From G965222505 sp965222505 (GTDB taxonomy: Bacteria; Bacteroidota; Rhodothermia; Rhodothermales; DATKEJ01): a DNA stretch of 64,000 nt. Within the stretch, counting starts at the first letter, position 1. Each line of letters starts with the position of its first letter. The notes under the pieces were generated by a model. The model was not told the origin of the DNA. It did not search any database and saw only the letters and a list, made by a program, of their open reading frames with translations. Location: positions 620,001 to 684,000 of the forward strand of contig OZ244956.1 of the NCBI GenBank assembly GCA_965222505.1, in the 5' to 3' direction. Shown here piece by piece: positions 8,129 through 17,639 of the stretch. The position numbers and the translations under genes were made by a program.

Positions 8129-9697
8129 TTAGGCAAAGGAGAAAACCACGCCCAAGGTTATGACCAGCAAGATCGCAGACAGGATCCGGTAATTGAGGTA
8201 CCACGGCATGCCTTTCAGACGTTCAGTATCTTCCCGGTAGAGGGCTGGTGTCCAGACGTAGGTCTCGGTTTCCCTGGGCGGTGGGTCCGTCATCAGGCTC
8301 ACCACCACGATGACCGCACTACACAAGATAAACAGTAGCGGAGCTACATAGAGAAAGTGAATCGACGGTTGAAAGGTCCCCAAAAGGATCAGGCAAACAA
8401 ATCCAACCATGAGACCTGCAAAAGCGCCATCGGCGTTGGTTCGTTTCCAGAAGACACCGAGGATAAAACAGGCCACGATGGGTGGACTCAGGTAGGCCAG
8501 AATGGCTTGCAAGTACTCCCAAAGCGATGGAAAGCGTACAATTTGCGGTGCCCAGAGGGTAGCCAGGATCATCACGATAACCGTCGTAATCCGACCAACC
8601 CAGACCAGCGTTTGGTTAGGGGTGTCCGGGCGGAATTTCTTGACGAAGTCCATCGTGACCAGGGTCGAAACGGCATTCAACGTCGAGTCGATACTGGACA
8701 TGATGGCGGCAACCAACGCCACGAGCATAATCCCGCGTATCCCAGCCGGCAGCAGGTCGAACATCAGGGTTGGAAATACCATATCCGGGTTGTCGAGAGC
8801 CGGGTACAGCAAGATGGCGAAAGTGCCGGGCAATACCATGAGAAAAATCACCGGGACCTTCAGCAGGCCGGCGAACAAGGCACCCCATCGGCCATGGTCC
8901 AGGTTTTTCGACCCCAGCGTCCGTTGCACCATAAACTGATTGTTGCACCAGAAGTAGAACCCGAGTAAAGGCACGCCGGTAACCAATCCCAGCCACGGCA
9001 TCGTCGGATCATCCAGCGGGCGAATAAGACTCAATTTAGCTGCCGGAACGGCATCCAGTACGGCTTGCCAGGACCCCCCAATCTTGTCGAATGCAATCCA
9101 GGCAATGGCTGTTGCCCCAATCAGCAGCAACACCGCCTGAATGGCATCTGTGTAGACGACCGCTTTTAACCCCCCGACAGCCGTATACAACCCTGCCAGA
9201 ATGGCGAGCACCACGATAGATTGCCACAGCGGAATACTGGGAAATGCCAACTGAACCACAAGGGCAGCCGCATACAGCCCGCCTGCTGTTTCAATCATCA
9301 CATTGCCCACGACTGTGATACCAGACATGTAGAAGCGGGACCGCTGATCAAACCGTTTTTCCAAAAACTCCGGCATCGTGTAGACGCGGGACTTCAAGTA
9401 GAAGGGCAGGAAAAAGATGATAAAGATGATCAGAATGACCACCGCGAACCATTCGTAGTTGTACACCGCGATGCCCGTTCCGTAGGCACTACCTGCCAAC
9501 CCGATCAGGGTACTGCTCGATATATTCGATGCAAACAGCGAGAGTCCGATAAGGGGCCACGTGAGCGTGCGCCCGGCCAGAAAGTAATCCTCCGTGGTTT
9601 TGGTCTTCCGCCCCACATAAAATCCGATCCAAATAATGATGACAACGTAAACACCGACTGTGATCAGGTCGGCAGTAGTCAAGACAAATTGCGGCAT
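8129..9697 (-). CDS. Sodium:solute symporter, SGLT-like
   Basis: A 522-residue membrane protein of the SSS family with about 14 helices. Helix 1 is followed by KTTEDYFLAGRTLTWPLIGLSLFASNISSSTLIGLAGSA in two parts, the family signature (the Asn and Ser residues lie at the Na+/sugar site of vSGLT), and YTAVGGLKAVVYTDAIQA appears near residue 175. Close relatives move sugars with Na+. The ATG at 9697 gives MPQFVLTTADLITVGVY directly before helix 1; a start 63 bp upstream would add a polar tail. It converges on glycerate kinase with a 25-bp gap. Confidence 0.9.
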   Translation of the reverse strand: MPQFVLTTADLITVGVYVVIIIWIGFYVGRKTKTTEDYFLAGRTLTWPLIGLSLFASNISSSTLIGLAGSAYGTGIAVYNYEWFAVVILIIFIIFFLPFYLKSRVYTMPEFLEKRFDQRSRFYMSGITVVGNVMIETAGGLYAAALVVQLAFPSIPLWQSIVVLAILAGLYTAVGGLKAVVYTDAIQAVLLLIGATAIAWIAFDKIGGSWQAVLDAVPAAKLSLIRPLDDPTMPWLGLVTGVPLLGFYFWCNNQFMVQRTLGSKNLDHGRWGALFAGLLKVPVIFLMVLPGTFAILLYPALDNPDMVFPTLMFDLLPAGIRGIMLVALVAAIMSSIDSTLNAVSTLVTMDFVKKFRPDTPNQTLVWVGRITTVIVMILATLWAPQIVRFPSLWEYLQAILAYLSPPIVACFILGVFWKRTNADGAFAGLMVGFVCLILLGTFQPSIHFLYVAPLLFILCSAVIVVVSLMTDPPPRETETYVWTPALYREDTERLKGMPWYLNYRILSAILLVITLGVVFSFA

Positions 9698-9810
9698 ATC
9701 TTGGACGGTTTGGTGGGCATTGAATGCAAAGCGGTGGGAGCCGGAGGAGATACAGGGCACGGGCCTTGCCGCAATTTAGCAACTCCACCCCGTCAACGCC
9801 AATTTTTTTC

Positions 9811-9864
9811 GTGCGGCGTACACCGTCCTCTTAAAACCTGTGTCGCACGTAGTACGTCGCACGT
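9811..9864. repeat. Degenerate copy of the GTGCGACTC/GAGTCGCAC hairpin family
   Basis: GTGCGGCGTACAC, then AAAACCTGTGTCGCACG and a second GTCGCACG, recalls the order of parts in the copies near 45.65 kb and 59.2 kb (GTGCGGC, AAAACCTGAGTCGCACG). It lies in the 248-bp gap between the divergent symporter and MFS genes. The match is partial. Confidence 0.4.
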
Positions 9865-9945
9865 GTATTTTTTCATACCATTCTAGCACATCATTGCGTT
9901 GCCCTCCTTTACCTTTGCGCCACGTTACCCTTTTACCCGTTGGAG

Positions 9946-11319
9946 ATGCAGGAAAAGACGACAGAAGTAGGACAGAAGGTGCTCTGGGTCCTCTTTCCCG
10001 GTGTTTTGATGGGCGCCCTCGACATTGCCATGACCGGGCCGGCACTTCCGGCTATTCAGGCGCATTTTGCGTTGGATGAACGGGCCGTTGCCTGGGTCTT
10101 TGCCCTGTTCGTCCTTTGCTCCCTGATCGGCACCCCGTTGATGGCGAAGTTGTCTGACACCTTTGGCCGTCGAAAGGTCTTTATCTTCGACATTTTCTTG
10201 TTTGTCACGGGGGCCCTCATTGTTGCTTTTGCACCGACGTACACCCTCTTTCTTGTAGGCCGTGCCCTGCAAGGGCTAGCCGTCGGCGGGGTATTTCCGG
10301 TTGCGAGTGCCGTCATCGGCGATGTGATTCCCGTTGAACGGCGGGGCCGTATCCTGGGCCTGATCGGAGCCGTGTTCGGCGTAGCATTTCTGATCGGTCC
10401 GCCCCTGGCTGTAGCCCTGATGGTGGCGCTGGACTGGACCTGGATCTTTCTGGTCTCCGTACCCGTCGGCCTGACGGTGATCCTGTTGGCGTTTCGCTTG
10501 CTGCCCGTCTCCAAACGCCCCCCCGAGCGAGCGCCTTTCGACTGGGCCGGAATGTTGGCCCTGGTGTTCATCCTCGGTGCGCTGGCTTTTGGCGTGAATC
10601 AGATGGATACCCGTTCTGCCGGTATTGGCTTTACCTCAATCAGGGTCTGGCCATTCTTGCTGTTTGCCCTCACCCTGATTCCAGTATTCAACCACCTGGA
10701 GCGCACGGCTGTAAATCCAATGGTCCGATTGGGGCTTTTTAAGTCCCGAGAAGTTCGGATTGCGTGCGCCCTTTCAGTCGGTTCTGGTTTTACTGAGGCG
10801 GCGCTTATTTTCATCCCGGCATTTACCATTGCCGCATTCGGCATTTCCCGTTCACAGGCTGGCCTGCTGATGATGCCGCTGGTGCTGGCCCTGGCCTTTG
10901 GTTCCCCGACCATTGGCCGAATGCTGGACCGGGTCGGCGCTCGTAAGATCGTCATCTTGGGAACGGGCCTCCTCACGTTGGGCATGATGGCCTTGGCAGG
11001 ATGGGGCATGTACAAATCGGTCTACTACCCGGCCACCATCCTCATTGGCTTGGGACTGGCCTGTGTATTGGGAACGTCTCTCAACTACATTTTGCTTAAT
11101 GAAACCCCGGTTGAAGACCGAGGCACCGGCCAGGGGTTGCAGTCTTTGTTCCTGGGAATTGGGCAGTTGATCGGCAGTGCTTTTATCGGCGCGTTGGTCA
11201 CTTCACAAGGCGGTGGGATCAGGGGGTATCAGATCGCCTACGCCCTGATTGCCGTCGTGGCGCTCCTGCTAAGCCTCGCATCCAGCCGCCTGAAGCGGCA
11301 TCATCCTGTGCGCTTATAA
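9946..11319 (+). CDS. MFS transporter (drug/solute exporter type)
   Basis: A 457-residue membrane protein of the major facilitator superfamily. Motif A appears as LSDTFGRRKVFI between helices 2 and 3, and VGRALQGLAVGGVFPVASAVIGDVIP-type helix 4-5 sequence is that of the DHA2-like exporters. ATG at 9946 is used; a TTG two codons upstream is also in frame. Transcribed alone, with its stop 4 bp from the convergent esterase gene. The substrate cannot be told from sequence. Confidence 0.85.
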   Translation: MQEKTTEVGQKVLWVLFPGVLMGALDIAMTGPALPAIQAHFALDERAVAWVFALFVLCSLIGTPLMAKLSDTFGRRKVFIFDIFLFVTGALIVAFAPTYTLFLVGRALQGLAVGGVFPVASAVIGDVIPVERRGRILGLIGAVFGVAFLIGPPLAVALMVALDWTWIFLVSVPVGLTVILLAFRLLPVSKRPPERAPFDWAGMLALVFILGALAFGVNQMDTRSAGIGFTSIRVWPFLLFALTLIPVFNHLERTAVNPMVRLGLFKSREVRIACALSVGSGFTEAALIFIPAFTIAAFGISRSQAGLLMMPLVLALAFGSPTIGRMLDRVGARKIVILGTGLLTLGMMALAGWGMYKSVYYPATILIGLGLACVLGTSLNYILLNETPVEDRGTGQGLQSLFLGIGQLIGSAFIGALVTSQGGGIRGYQIAYALIAVVALLLSLASSRLKRHHPVRL

Positions 11320-11323
11320 CTTG

Positions 11324-13345
11324 CTACTCTTTCGTAATGCTGAACGATGAAGCCGGTAAACCATCGGCATTGAACAGGGTGGCTTCAGCGCCGTTGGTCC
11401 AGGCATACCGCACAGCGGCTGGATGCCGCACTTGCGAGCTGGTTACCACAACCGCATCTCCTTCGATCACCGCTTCACCGGGTACAAACTGGCCATCCGA
11501 TCCGGCGATTTCAAATCCAGTCAGCGGTTCGGTCTTCGCCATTAATCCTTTGCCGATCCTACGGAACTGTACCGTGGCCCGCCGCCCTTCTACCGTGAGT
11601 GCGTCAACCTGAGGCCCCGTGTGCATCAAGCCAGATTGTCCATAGGTTTGAACAAGCGCCCAACCGGCCAACCGTTGACCGACGGCCTGTTTATTTCCGG
11701 GATGGATGTTGTCCACATTACCAACGTCCAGGGTAACGACCATGCCGGTATTGGGTGTCGCCTGGCTGAGCCGCTGGGCCTCCCGAAGTTCGGCGGATTC
11801 AGGACGGGCTGGATCGGCATACCGATAGGGTGCAATTTGGACAAAGTAGAATGGAAAATCCCCCAAATCCCAGACAGCCCGCCAACTCTCAATCATTTTG
11901 GGAAACAGCCGTCGATACTGCTCGGCGCGCCCGACGTTGGACTCGCCCTGGTACCAGATGGCTCCTTTGATGGTATAGGGTACCACGGGCACAATCATCG
12001 CATTGTACAGTACCGTCGGCGTATGCTGGTTGAACGGCATCTTTAATTGGGGCCGAGAGGCAAAATGCTCAGGCGTAGGCCCAAAGACGAAAAATCGATC
12101 CTGGGCAAATTCGGCAACCGGCAGGTAAGACCAGGCGCCTGCGAGGGCCAATGCCCGATCCGGTTCGCTGGCCGGGTACAGCCGCATCTGGTCCAGCTGA
12201 CCGCCAAGGCCCCCACCGCCTCCCGTATCCACGACCCGAAGGGCAATGGTTTGTGGCCCGGCCTCCACAATGGAATCGGGAACGGCATATATACGAGGCG
12301 CTTGCCACATCCCCTGGACTTCAGTTGCTCCAACCCGCTGTCCGGCAAAGTAGGCCTGGTCCATGTCATCAATCGGACCGAGTTCCAGGGTAAGCGATTG
12401 TCCCGTCCATGCTTCGGGAATATCGATGGTGCGCCGGTACCATACCGCGCCATCGAATTGCCCCAATTCGGCATTTTCCCATTGCATCGGAAGGTCCATC
12501 TGAGGCCAGGCAGTATGCACATGTGCCCTGGAGGCGAGCGCTGCATCGTCGAAATCCAGATTTGCCCACCGGGTTTCGTCGGGCGCGTCGGGGACGGTGA
12601 TTTGCTTGCGCTCGTTTAACCAGGTGTTCAGGGCTTCTCGCTCAGCTTTGTTGGATGCCATGCTTTCGAGGGCTTCATCAAAGTCTTCGAGTTCGGACAG
12701 ATGACTGGCTGACGTCCACGCTTCAGCGGGGGTCCCGCCCCAACTGGTATGAATGATACCCACAGGAACCCCCAATTCTGTATGGATGCGTCTGGCAAAA
12801 AAGTAGGCTGTTGCACTGAAGGACCCCGCTGTTTCCGGAGAGGCCATGGCCCAATTTCCCTCCATGGTCTCCAGCGGTACTTCAGAGATATTTTTGGTGA
12901 CGGTAAACATTCGAATACCGGGGTAGTCGGCATTTTCGATTTCCTCTGCTGAATTCAGGATGGGGTCATTCGGAGGCCAACCGGCCAGGGGCATCTCCAT
13001 GTTGGACTGCCCGGAAGCCAGCCACACTTCACCCAGCATCACATCCACATATTTAACGGTCCGGATGCCAGCAAAGATTTCAACTTCATAGGGTCCACCG
13101 GCCTCCTCCGTATCCAATGCGACGTGCCACTGCCCATCTGCTGCAGCTTCAACCTTGGCCAAACGCCCCCAGCTCCCCATCACCGTAACCATCGAACCGG
13201 GCGTGGCTGTCCCCCAAAACGCCACCGATGTCTCCCGTTGCAATACCATATGATCACTGAACAGCGGGGATAACGCCAGGTCTTGCTCAGGCGGAATACA
13301 ACCGGCCAGGCCACAAAATAGAAGAAGAAAGAAAAGGGATTTCAT
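11324..13345 (-). CDS. Sialate O-acetylesterase-type SGNH esterase, lipoprotein
   Basis: A 673-residue exported esterase that would deacetylate sugars of glycans. The N-terminus is a lipoprotein signal ending LLLFCGLAGC, so it should be membrane-anchored after cleavage at Cys. The domain then starts with LSPLFSDHMVLQRE, the classic opening of the family; the catalytic Ser is in LASGQSNMEMP and the Asp/His pair in NVDNIHPGNK. A sugar-binding jelly-roll segment follows the first third. The ATG at 13345 gives the signal peptide; an upstream in-frame start would destroy it. Eleven bp separate it from the SGNH hydrolase gene. Confidence 0.9.
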   Translation of the reverse strand: MKSLFFLLLFCGLAGCIPPEQDLALSPLFSDHMVLQRETSVAFWGTATPGSMVTVMGSWGRLAKVEAAADGQWHVALDTEEAGGPYEVEIFAGIRTVKYVDVMLGEVWLASGQSNMEMPLAGWPPNDPILNSAEEIENADYPGIRMFTVTKNISEVPLETMEGNWAMASPETAGSFSATAYFFARRIHTELGVPVGIIHTSWGGTPAEAWTSASHLSELEDFDEALESMASNKAEREALNTWLNERKQITVPDAPDETRWANLDFDDAALASRAHVHTAWPQMDLPMQWENAELGQFDGAVWYRRTIDIPEAWTGQSLTLELGPIDDMDQAYFAGQRVGATEVQGMWQAPRIYAVPDSIVEAGPQTIALRVVDTGGGGGLGGQLDQMRLYPASEPDRALALAGAWSYLPVAEFAQDRFFVFGPTPEHFASRPQLKMPFNQHTPTVLYNAMIVPVVPYTIKGAIWYQGESNVGRAEQYRRLFPKMIESWRAVWDLGDFPFYFVQIAPYRYADPARPESAELREAQRLSQATPNTGMVVTLDVGNVDNIHPGNKQAVGQRLAGWALVQTYGQSGLMHTGPQVDALTVEGRRATVQFRRIGKGLMAKTEPLTGFEIAGSDGQFVPGEAVIEGDAVVVTSSQVRHPAAVRYAWTNGAEATLFNADGLPASSFSITKE

Positions 13346-13356
13346 ATGACTGTTCG

Positions 13357-14133
13357 TTATCGAAGTTGGTATGCAGCGCGGAGGGCATCCAGCCAGGCCT
13401 GGGCCATCAGGTAGTTCCCAGCGGGCGAGGGGTGCACGCCGTCCGGGCACCAGAAGGAAGGCGGGGCTTCTTCCAGCGCTTCATCAAAAAGCTGTTGGTA
13501 GGGAATCCAAACGGCTTGATACGCTTCGGCTACGCTGGCAGCCGCTTCCCGATACTTTGGAAACGCTGGAAACCACTTGCTTGACACAGCCGTCCCTCCC
13601 ACCACGGCAAAGGGTTCGCCGATGATAAGTTTTACTTCAGGTAAGGCTTCCTTGGTGCGGTCCAGCAGGGTGCGAAGATCAGCCTCATAGACCTCCGGGG
13701 TACCCTGGTATTCATGGGTGAGCGTATGCCAGAAATCGTTGACCCCAATGAGGAGACTCAGCACATCCGGTCTAAGGTCGAGGCAATCGACCTCCCACCG
13801 TGCAGCCAGTTCAAACACCTTGTTTCCACTAATCCCACGGTTGTAGCATTTCCATCCGCTCCCAGGGTTTTTCCCCAGGAGTTCCCCCGTGATCAACCCA
13901 ACGTACCCACTGCCCATACTCCCCGGTGTATTGGCCGCCTGAAACCGGCGCTCCCGACCGCCATCCGTGATGGAGTCCCCCTGAAAGACGATCACACGTT
14001 GCGCAGCCGACGGGAGCGAGGAACGGTTGGTTGAAGCAGCAGCCATTGCAGGCATGATCATGCCCAACCCAGCGCCGAGGAGCGCGTTGTGAATAAACTT
14101 CCTGCGGTTGGATTTCTGAGATTCCATGTTCAA
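13357..14133 (-). CDS. SGNH/GDSL hydrolase with Tat-like signal
   Basis: A 258-residue exported esterase or lipase. The N-terminus SNRRKFIHNALLGAGLGMIMP resembles a twin-arginine signal. Block I is FQGDSITDGG (Ser54), a Gly block occurs at NRGISGNKVFEL, block III is GVNDFWH, and the catalytic Asp/His are in DGVHPSPAG near the C-terminus. It lies between the decayed isomerase gene (6 bp upstream) and the sialate O-acetylesterase gene, so the pair likely removes acyl groups from the same carbohydrate. Confidence 0.9.
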   Translation of the reverse strand: MNMESQKSNRRKFIHNALLGAGLGMIMPAMAAASTNRSSLPSAAQRVIVFQGDSITDGGRERRFQAANTPGSMGSGYVGLITGELLGKNPGSGWKCYNRGISGNKVFELAARWEVDCLDLRPDVLSLLIGVNDFWHTLTHEYQGTPEVYEADLRTLLDRTKEALPEVKLIIGEPFAVVGGTAVSSKWFPAFPKYREAAASVAEAYQAVWIPYQQLFDEALEEAPPSFWCPDGVHPSPAGNYLMAQAWLDALRAAYQLR

Positions 14134-14139
14134 GTACAG

Positions 14140-14541
14140 TTAAACGTCACAAATGGAAATGGCCTGTCCCAAGGAGGAAAGCGGAGCGCGCTTCGGAATA
14201 AATTCCTGTCCAACAAACCCTTCATACCCCGTGTCTACGATGGCCTTGGTGATGGCTTTGTAGTTTAGCTCCTGGGTATCGTCAATTTCATTTCACCCTG
14301 GGTTCCCCCCCGTGTGGTAGTGCGCAATGTAGTCCTTATGCTCACGCAGGGTGCGGATGACATCCCCTTCCATGATCTGCATGGCTTCCAGGCTCAGGTT
14401 CGGGTAACACCATTTGCAAACGGAATGGTTTACGTTGCCTTTCAAATCTGGCAATTGGGGTGCTGCTTGACCGGGGGCAACCGTCCATCCAAGGGCGGCT
14501 GTACCCAACGCGCCGGTACGAACAAAATCTCGTCGGTTCAT
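14140..14541 (-). pseudogene. Hydroxypyruvate isomerase-like gene, internally deleted with an in-frame stop
   Basis: One continuous frame of 134 codons. The first 50 or so residues are a Tat-type signal (MNRRDFVRTGALGTAAL) and the family N-terminus KGNVNHSVCKWCYPNLSLE. It then jumps straight to the family C-terminal region QIMEGDVIRTLREHKDYI...HYHTGGNPG, so the middle of the TIM barrel is missing. A TGA follows GGNPG where the family has Arg (CGA to TGA), and coding sequence continues as NEIDDTQELNYKAI and GYEGFVGQEFIP up to the TAA at 14140. Both lesions make function very unlikely. Confidence 0.88.
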
Positions 14542-14628
14542 GTGGTGCAGAAGTGGGTTGTGTAAACGGAGGGTGGGGTCTACCTTTGAAGATACTGTTT
14601 TCTTATTGAAAATCGACCCTGTATTTCA

Positions 14629-15102
14629 ATGGTAATCCAAGCCCCGAATCGCATCCGGCATGTCTACACCCAATCCCTTGTTGCGCCCCCCGAGAAGGTG
14701 TTTCTCCTGCTCTGTCCAGTTCGGGAGGTAGATTGGGAGCCGGGTTGGCTGCCGGACCTCGTGGTGTCTGAATCCGGTGTGGCCGAACCTGAGTGTATTT
14801 TTATTTCGCCGGGCCAACCGGCCCCCTCCATCTGGATCATTTCCTACCACAATCCAGACCGGTTTGAAGCCCATATGTATAAAGTGACACCCAGGCATAC
14901 GGTTTGCAAACTGGAGATTGCCCTGTTCCCGGACGGGAAACGAGGTACCAATGCCGATATTGCCTATACCTACACGGCCATTGGCCCTTCCGGCGATGCG
15001 TTTTTGGAGACCTTTACCGAGACCTGGTACGCCCAGTTTATGAGAACGTGGGAACGTGCTTTGAATCATTACCTGACAACCGGGAAATTATTGGGATCGT
15101 GA
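14629..15102 (+). CDS. SRPBCC (START-like) domain protein
   Basis: A 157-residue single-domain protein. The pattern fits the helix-grip fold used to bind hydrophobic ligands: opening strand with TQSLVAPPEKVFLLLCPVREVDWEPGW, a middle run of beta strands, and a long C-terminal helix FLETFTETWYAQFMRTWERALNHYL. No catalytic residues can be assigned. It is isolated between two minus-strand genes. The ligand is unknown. Confidence 0.7.
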   Translation: MVIQAPNRIRHVYTQSLVAPPEKVFLLLCPVREVDWEPGWLPDLVVSESGVAEPECIFISPGQPAPSIWIISYHNPDRFEAHMYKVTPRHTVCKLEIALFPDGKRGTNADIAYTYTAIGPSGDAFLETFTETWYAQFMRTWERALNHYLTTGKLLGS

Positions 15103-15145
15103 GGAGTAGGGCTTTTTTTGCGGGAGGTCTGGTCGAGACCGGACC

Positions 15146-16462
15146 CTACTGGATTTCGATGATGTGGATGCGATAGGTCGTGAAACGGGGGGCGCCGGGC
15201 GCGAAGGTGCCAAAGGTACGGACGGCGGTGCGTTGACCGGGTTGAAACGGTGGTTCCGAGGCGGAGACGATCCAACTGGGGTTGCTATGCATCACTTGCG
15301 CTGCATCATCTAGCCAATCGACTTGTATCTTGAGGCGTTGGATCGCACGTGGCCCCGTATTGGCAACGGCGAGCGTCAGGTCGTGCCGCCACTGGTTGAG
15401 CAGGTCGTTGTGCGTCACTACACTTTCCCGTTCTTCAAAGGCAACTTCCTGGTTCGGGTGCGGCACGTCCCAAACGACTTCTTGGGCCGGCATTGCGGCA
15501 TAGGTATCCGGCGCAGGGGCGCGTTCTATATTGGCCAAGGAGAATTCTACCTGCTCCACATCCGGAGCCTTTTCCTTCTCAAAGATCAGCTTGTGAAACC
15601 CGCGGACTTCTCCCGGCCTCAGGTAGGGATGATGGCTTTCAAGCACATCGACCGTTTTCTGAATCAGAACCGCTCCGGTACGGTCTTTCCCTTCCATCCT
15701 GAACTGCAAAGCATACACCTCGTCACGTTGCGTAGCGAGGTGCGCCTTCAAAGCATAGGCATAAGAGGAATTGTACCGCCGCATCGTCGACTCATGCACA
15801 GAGATCGACAACCCCTCGGTGGTTTCATCTGTCAGAAGTTGCACCTCCGGGTGCCATTCGGAAGGTCGATCCTCAAGGGGTACAGGGCTCGAACGCGTAA
15901 TCGGCACTTCCAGGGCTGGCATGGGAGCGGGCGTCTGTTGCCGTTCATGCATCAACCCCCAGGCCATGACCGCCATCAGCGCAATGACCATTAGCCCGAT
16001 GGCCGTCATCAGGGCCACCACCTTTCGCTTGTTTCGGGGAACTTTGAGTGCTGTCAGCAGGGTGTATGACGGCTGGTGTTGGGGATCAAGCCGGATGCAT
16101 CGCTTCACGTAGGAAAGTGCGGCTTCCCGATCAGTTCCATCGTGCCGAGCCAGCCACCGGGCCTGATGCGCCAGGGCCAGCTTGTGGAGCAGGGGCACCT
16201 GCAACGGGCGCAACGCCACCGCCTGGCGGTATTCCTGAATGGCTTCATCCCAGTGATGGTGCGCTGCGAATGTCAAACCTCGTTGCTGGTGGTCTTCGAC
16301 AAGTTCTGCAACATGCGCCCGGTCTGCCTCATCCAGACCCAGGTCTGCGGCAATCCGTTCGAGGTCGGCCTCGGTGAGGCCGTCGTCCTGCTGATCTTGC
16401 ACATCCAACAAGCGCTGGATGTATTGCTGTAAGAGGTGTTCACGATCCGGCATGAGGTGCAC
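15146..16462 (-). CDS. Unrecognised TPR-containing single-pass membrane protein
   Basis: 438 residues. The N-terminal half has an acidic helical region and a TPR-like pair (HHHWDEAIQEYRQAVALRP near 70-90, then a second helix pair to about 140). One strong transmembrane helix (about 152-172, KVVALMTAIGLMVIALMAVMAWGL) divides it from a roughly 260-residue C-terminal part that looks beta-rich. The topology would place the TPR inside and the beta region outside the cytoplasmic membrane. An ATG three codons downstream is an alternative start. I do not recognise the C-terminal domain; a role in anchoring or sensing is only a guess. Confidence 0.75.
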   Translation of the reverse strand: MHLMPDREHLLQQYIQRLLDVQDQQDDGLTEADLERIAADLGLDEADRAHVAELVEDHQQRGLTFAAHHHWDEAIQEYRQAVALRPLQVPLLHKLALAHQARWLARHDGTDREAALSYVKRCIRLDPQHQPSYTLLTALKVPRNKRKVVALMTAIGLMVIALMAVMAWGLMHERQQTPAPMPALEVPITRSSPVPLEDRPSEWHPEVQLLTDETTEGLSISVHESTMRRYNSSYAYALKAHLATQRDEVYALQFRMEGKDRTGAVLIQKTVDVLESHHPYLRPGEVRGFHKLIFEKEKAPDVEQVEFSLANIERAPAPDTYAAMPAQEVVWDVPHPNQEVAFEERESVVTHNDLLNQWRHDLTLAVANTGPRAIQRLKIQVDWLDDAAQVMHSNPSWIVSASEPPFQPGQRTAVRTFGTFAPGAPRFTTYRIHIIEIQ

Positions 16463-16652
16463 CAGTTGGGTGGGAAGTGCGATATTTCCTTCTCAAATCG
16501 TGCCCCCAAGCTACGGTCTTTCTCCCAATTTCTCAAAAGCAACCATGATGCAGATCAACTGGTCTTCGCATTGGGCTTTCAATATTCCGTGGGATTGGTA
16601 TTTTGTGGCGGCCAATGCAACCTCTTTTTTCACGTTCTAATCCCATGCGTGT

Positions 16653-17627
16653 ATGCTCAATTACATCTGGGCCGGCTTGCTGATCCTGAGCCTGGTTTTT
16701 GCGCTGATCACCGATTTCTCAGCCCTTAGCCAGGATACTTACCGCAACAAACAGCCCCTGCCGGTCACCCTCAACTTCCCTGCCGGCTACCAACCCGATG
16801 CCCGGCGTATGCCGGTGGAAGTTCAAATTGATCCCGGCACCTACCAGCAATTTTACAACGTCGAGTCCCGCCCTGCAGCGTCCTTGACAGGCGTACTGAT
16901 TCAGAGTGAGGACGGCAGAGAGGTTCGGTTTGCGAAAGATGCCTCCCTACCAGAACCGCTCCAAACCATCCGTAGCTTCACCGGGAAACGCGATAACCAG
17001 TTGCTGGCCGCTGTTGGGGCCTTGCCTGATTCGGCAGGTGCCATGGTTGCTACTACAATCACCTTTCGGCCGGTGCAGTTCGTGAAGATGAATGCGATAT
17101 CGGAGGCCGCCTTTGATTTTGCCGAGACGGCAGTCTCCATTGCCCTCTCGCTGATCGGCATTCTGGCGCTGTGGCTGGGCCTCCTGAAGATTGCTGAAGC
17201 ATCGGGCTTGATTAATACGTTGGTCCGCATCGTGCAGCCGGTCCTCCGCCCCATATTTCCGGAAATTCCGAAGGACCACCCCGCGATGGGCTTGATTGCG
17301 CTCAACATCACGGCCAACATGTTGGGACTTGGCAATGCGGCAACCCCGCTGGGGATCAAGGCGATGGAAGAACTCCAAACCCTCAACCCCGATCAAGAGA
17401 CGGCCACCAACTCGATGGTCACGCTCCTGGCCCTCGACACAGGCAGTGTGCAACTGGTCCCCCCGGCCTTGCTCGTAGCCGTAATGGGATTACAAGTCAA
17501 CCAACTCATTTTCGCCATCATTCTGGCGACGTTGGTCTCGACGTCCGTCGGCGTGATTGCGGCCAAACTTCTGCAACGGTTTCCCCGCTTCAAGGCCACC
17601 GATCCCAACCGAATTGCCACCGCTTAA
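16653..17627 (+). CDS. SpmA-like nucleoside-recognition (Gate) domain membrane protein
   Basis: 324 residues. Helix 1 (LNYIWAGLLILSLVFALIT) and the block from residue 150 on, with LNITANMLGLGNAATPLGIKAMEEL, match spore maturation protein A. Family members without insert are about 200 residues; here some 115 residues of beta-like, extracytoplasmic sequence sit between helix 1 and helix 2. It is followed 12 bp later by the SpmB-like gene, the usual pairing. The pair is widespread in non-sporulating bacteria, so a spore role is not implied. The transported or sensed ligand is unknown. Confidence 0.88.
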   Translation: MLNYIWAGLLILSLVFALITDFSALSQDTYRNKQPLPVTLNFPAGYQPDARRMPVEVQIDPGTYQQFYNVESRPAASLTGVLIQSEDGREVRFAKDASLPEPLQTIRSFTGKRDNQLLAAVGALPDSAGAMVATTITFRPVQFVKMNAISEAAFDFAETAVSIALSLIGILALWLGLLKIAEASGLINTLVRIVQPVLRPIFPEIPKDHPAMGLIALNITANMLGLGNAATPLGIKAMEELQTLNPDQETATNSMVTLLALDTGSVQLVPPALLVAVMGLQVNQLIFAIILATLVSTSVGVIAAKLLQRFPRFKATDPNRIATA

Positions 17628-17639
17628 CCTGTCTGATTT

